DNA from: CALKWS01 sp035302405
GTDB lineage: Bacteria; Actinomycetota; Actinomycetes; Actinomycetales; Beutenbergiaceae
Length of the DNA: 7,713 bases
Assembly: GCA_035302405.1 (NCBI GenBank)
Contig: DATGSR010000103.1
Coordinates: forward strand, 1-7,713
Direction: 5' to 3'
Shown: positions 7,460-7,713 of the stretch, piece by piece
How the letters are laid out: each line of letters opens with the position of its first letter
Position numbering within the stretch: position 1 is the stretch's first letter
Program-made: the position numbers and the translations under genes
Notes under the pieces: model-generated
Database searches by the model: none
Told to the model about the DNA's origin: nothing
What the model saw: only the letters and a program-made list of their open reading frames with translations

Positions 7460-7663
7460 ATGGACACCGACGACTCCCGGCATGGGCCGCCGCCGAACAC
7501 GCTCCCGCTGATCATGGGAGGCGTGATGCTGCTGTTCTTCGGGCTCGTTGCCCTCGTCGTGGCGGAGGCCTACGGCATCGGCCTCGTGCTCGGACTCGCC
7601 GGCCTTCTGGTCGGCGCCTATGGGCTGGCGAAGCGGGACAGGGTGCGCCGCTACGGGCGCTGA
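7460..7663 (+). CDS. Small two-helix membrane protein, possible phage moron (67 aa)
   Basis: Not recognised as a named family. The 67-residue product has a short hydrophilic N-terminus (MDTDDSRHGPPPNT), a hydrophobic helix at about 15-35, a turn of about two residues (E36-A37), a second helix at about 38-57, and a basic tail (AKRDRVRRYGR). The second helix carries glycines at 39, 41, 45, 48, 52 and 55, a glycine-zipper spacing that favours tight helix packing. The basic tail suggests both ends are cytoplasmic. The ATG at 7460 is preferred over the TTG at 7397 in the same frame, because the TTG extension would be Arg-rich and would run into the tape measure start. The gene runs against the tail operon, divergent from the tape measure, and its 3' end overlaps by 13 bases the end of the minus-strand frame at 7651. 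Candidate roles are a moron-encoded membrane protein (for example superinfection exclusion) or a class II holin-like protein. The shape fits both; nothing in the sequence decides. Confidence 0.68.
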   Translation: MDTDDSRHGPPPNTLPLIMGGVMLLFFGLVALVVAEAYGIGLVLGLAGLLVGAYGLAKRDRVRRYGR

Positions 7664-7713
7664 CCGGTCGCCTTCGGCTGGGCGGAGAACACCAGCGCCC
7701 GCGGCACCTTCGC
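7651..7713 (-). CDS. C-terminal end of an upstream gene, cut by the window edge
   Basis: A minus-strand frame enters at the window edge and ends with TAG at 7653-7651, giving a 20-residue C-terminus that reads AKVPRALVFSAQPKATGQRP. Almost all its codons end in G or C. In phage tail modules the gene before the tape measure is normally a tail assembly chaperone, often made by a programmed frameshift, so by position this could be the end of that protein. Twenty residues are too few to confirm it. Other frames are also open across these 50 to 60 bases, including the plus-strand frame that continues past the small membrane gene, but the plus frame has no start codon here. Confidence 0.4.
   Translation of the reverse strand, partial: AKVPRALVFSAQPKATGQRP

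Noticed and set aside
7004..7515. Minus-strand frames (7004-7483 and 7174-7515) spanning the tape measure start, considered as a frameshifted tail chaperone extension
   Set aside because: They run deep into the tape measure gene, unlike chaperone extensions that end near its start. They lack a slippery site in view and are Arg/Pro-rich where they overlap it.
7645..7660. Inverted repeat GCGCC/GGCGC as an intrinsic terminator
   Set aside because: The stem is only 5 bp, it lies within coding sequence and no T-run follows on either strand.
26..7700. Shared CACCAGCGCCCG string at 27-38 and 7690-7701, considered as a direct repeat or att-like site
   Set aside because: The match is only about 12 bases of GC-rich sequence, and both copies fall in coding frames reading RALV. 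It is best explained by the same short amino-acid run and chance.

Overview
The window is part of the tail module of a siphovirus-type phage or prophage of a GC-rich bacterium, most likely an actinobacterium. The evidence is the strongly GC-rich sequence with G/C at most third codon positions, strong Shine-Dalgarno sites, a TP901-type tape measure protein, and FN3-rich and hub-type minor tail proteins of the kind seen in actinophages. No integrase, repressor, attachment site, rRNA, tRNA, CRISPR array or insertion sequence is visible, so the sequence does not show whether this is a free phage or a prophage.

All the recognised tail genes are on the minus strand and read from right to left. In order of transcription they are: the last 20 codons of an unidentified gene (7651-7713); the 994-residue tape measure protein (4428-7412); a 650-residue minor tail protein with a jelly-roll-like N-terminus, FN3-like middle domains and a C-terminal domain like those of actinophage minor tail or distal tail proteins (2476-4428); a 129-residue small tail protein (2090-2479); a 639-residue tail-tip or baseplate hub protein with an added N-terminal putative carbohydrate-binding domain and a repeat linker (134-2053); and the first 45 codons of a further tail gene (1-137). 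Most junctions overlap by stop and start (TGATG at 4428, ATGA at 2478, ATGA at 136), which points to one co-transcribed and translationally coupled operon. The only gap inside the operon is 36 bases before the hub gene, and that gene has its own strong ribosome binding site.

The odd element is a 67-codon gene on the plus strand (7460-7663), lying against the operon between the tape measure gene and the gene upstream of it. It encodes a small two-helix membrane hairpin. It has no good ribosome binding site but does have an extended -10-like sequence at the right distance for a leaderless mRNA. It looks like a phage moron, an independently expressed accessory gene inserted into the late operon, and is the best candidate here for something undescribed.

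As a working picture, the tape measure sets tail length, the FN3-type protein and the small tail protein build the distal tail, and the hub protein closes the tip and probably contacts the cell surface. The many long open frames opposite these genes are Arg/Pro/His-rich shadows typical of GC-rich DNA and are not annotated.
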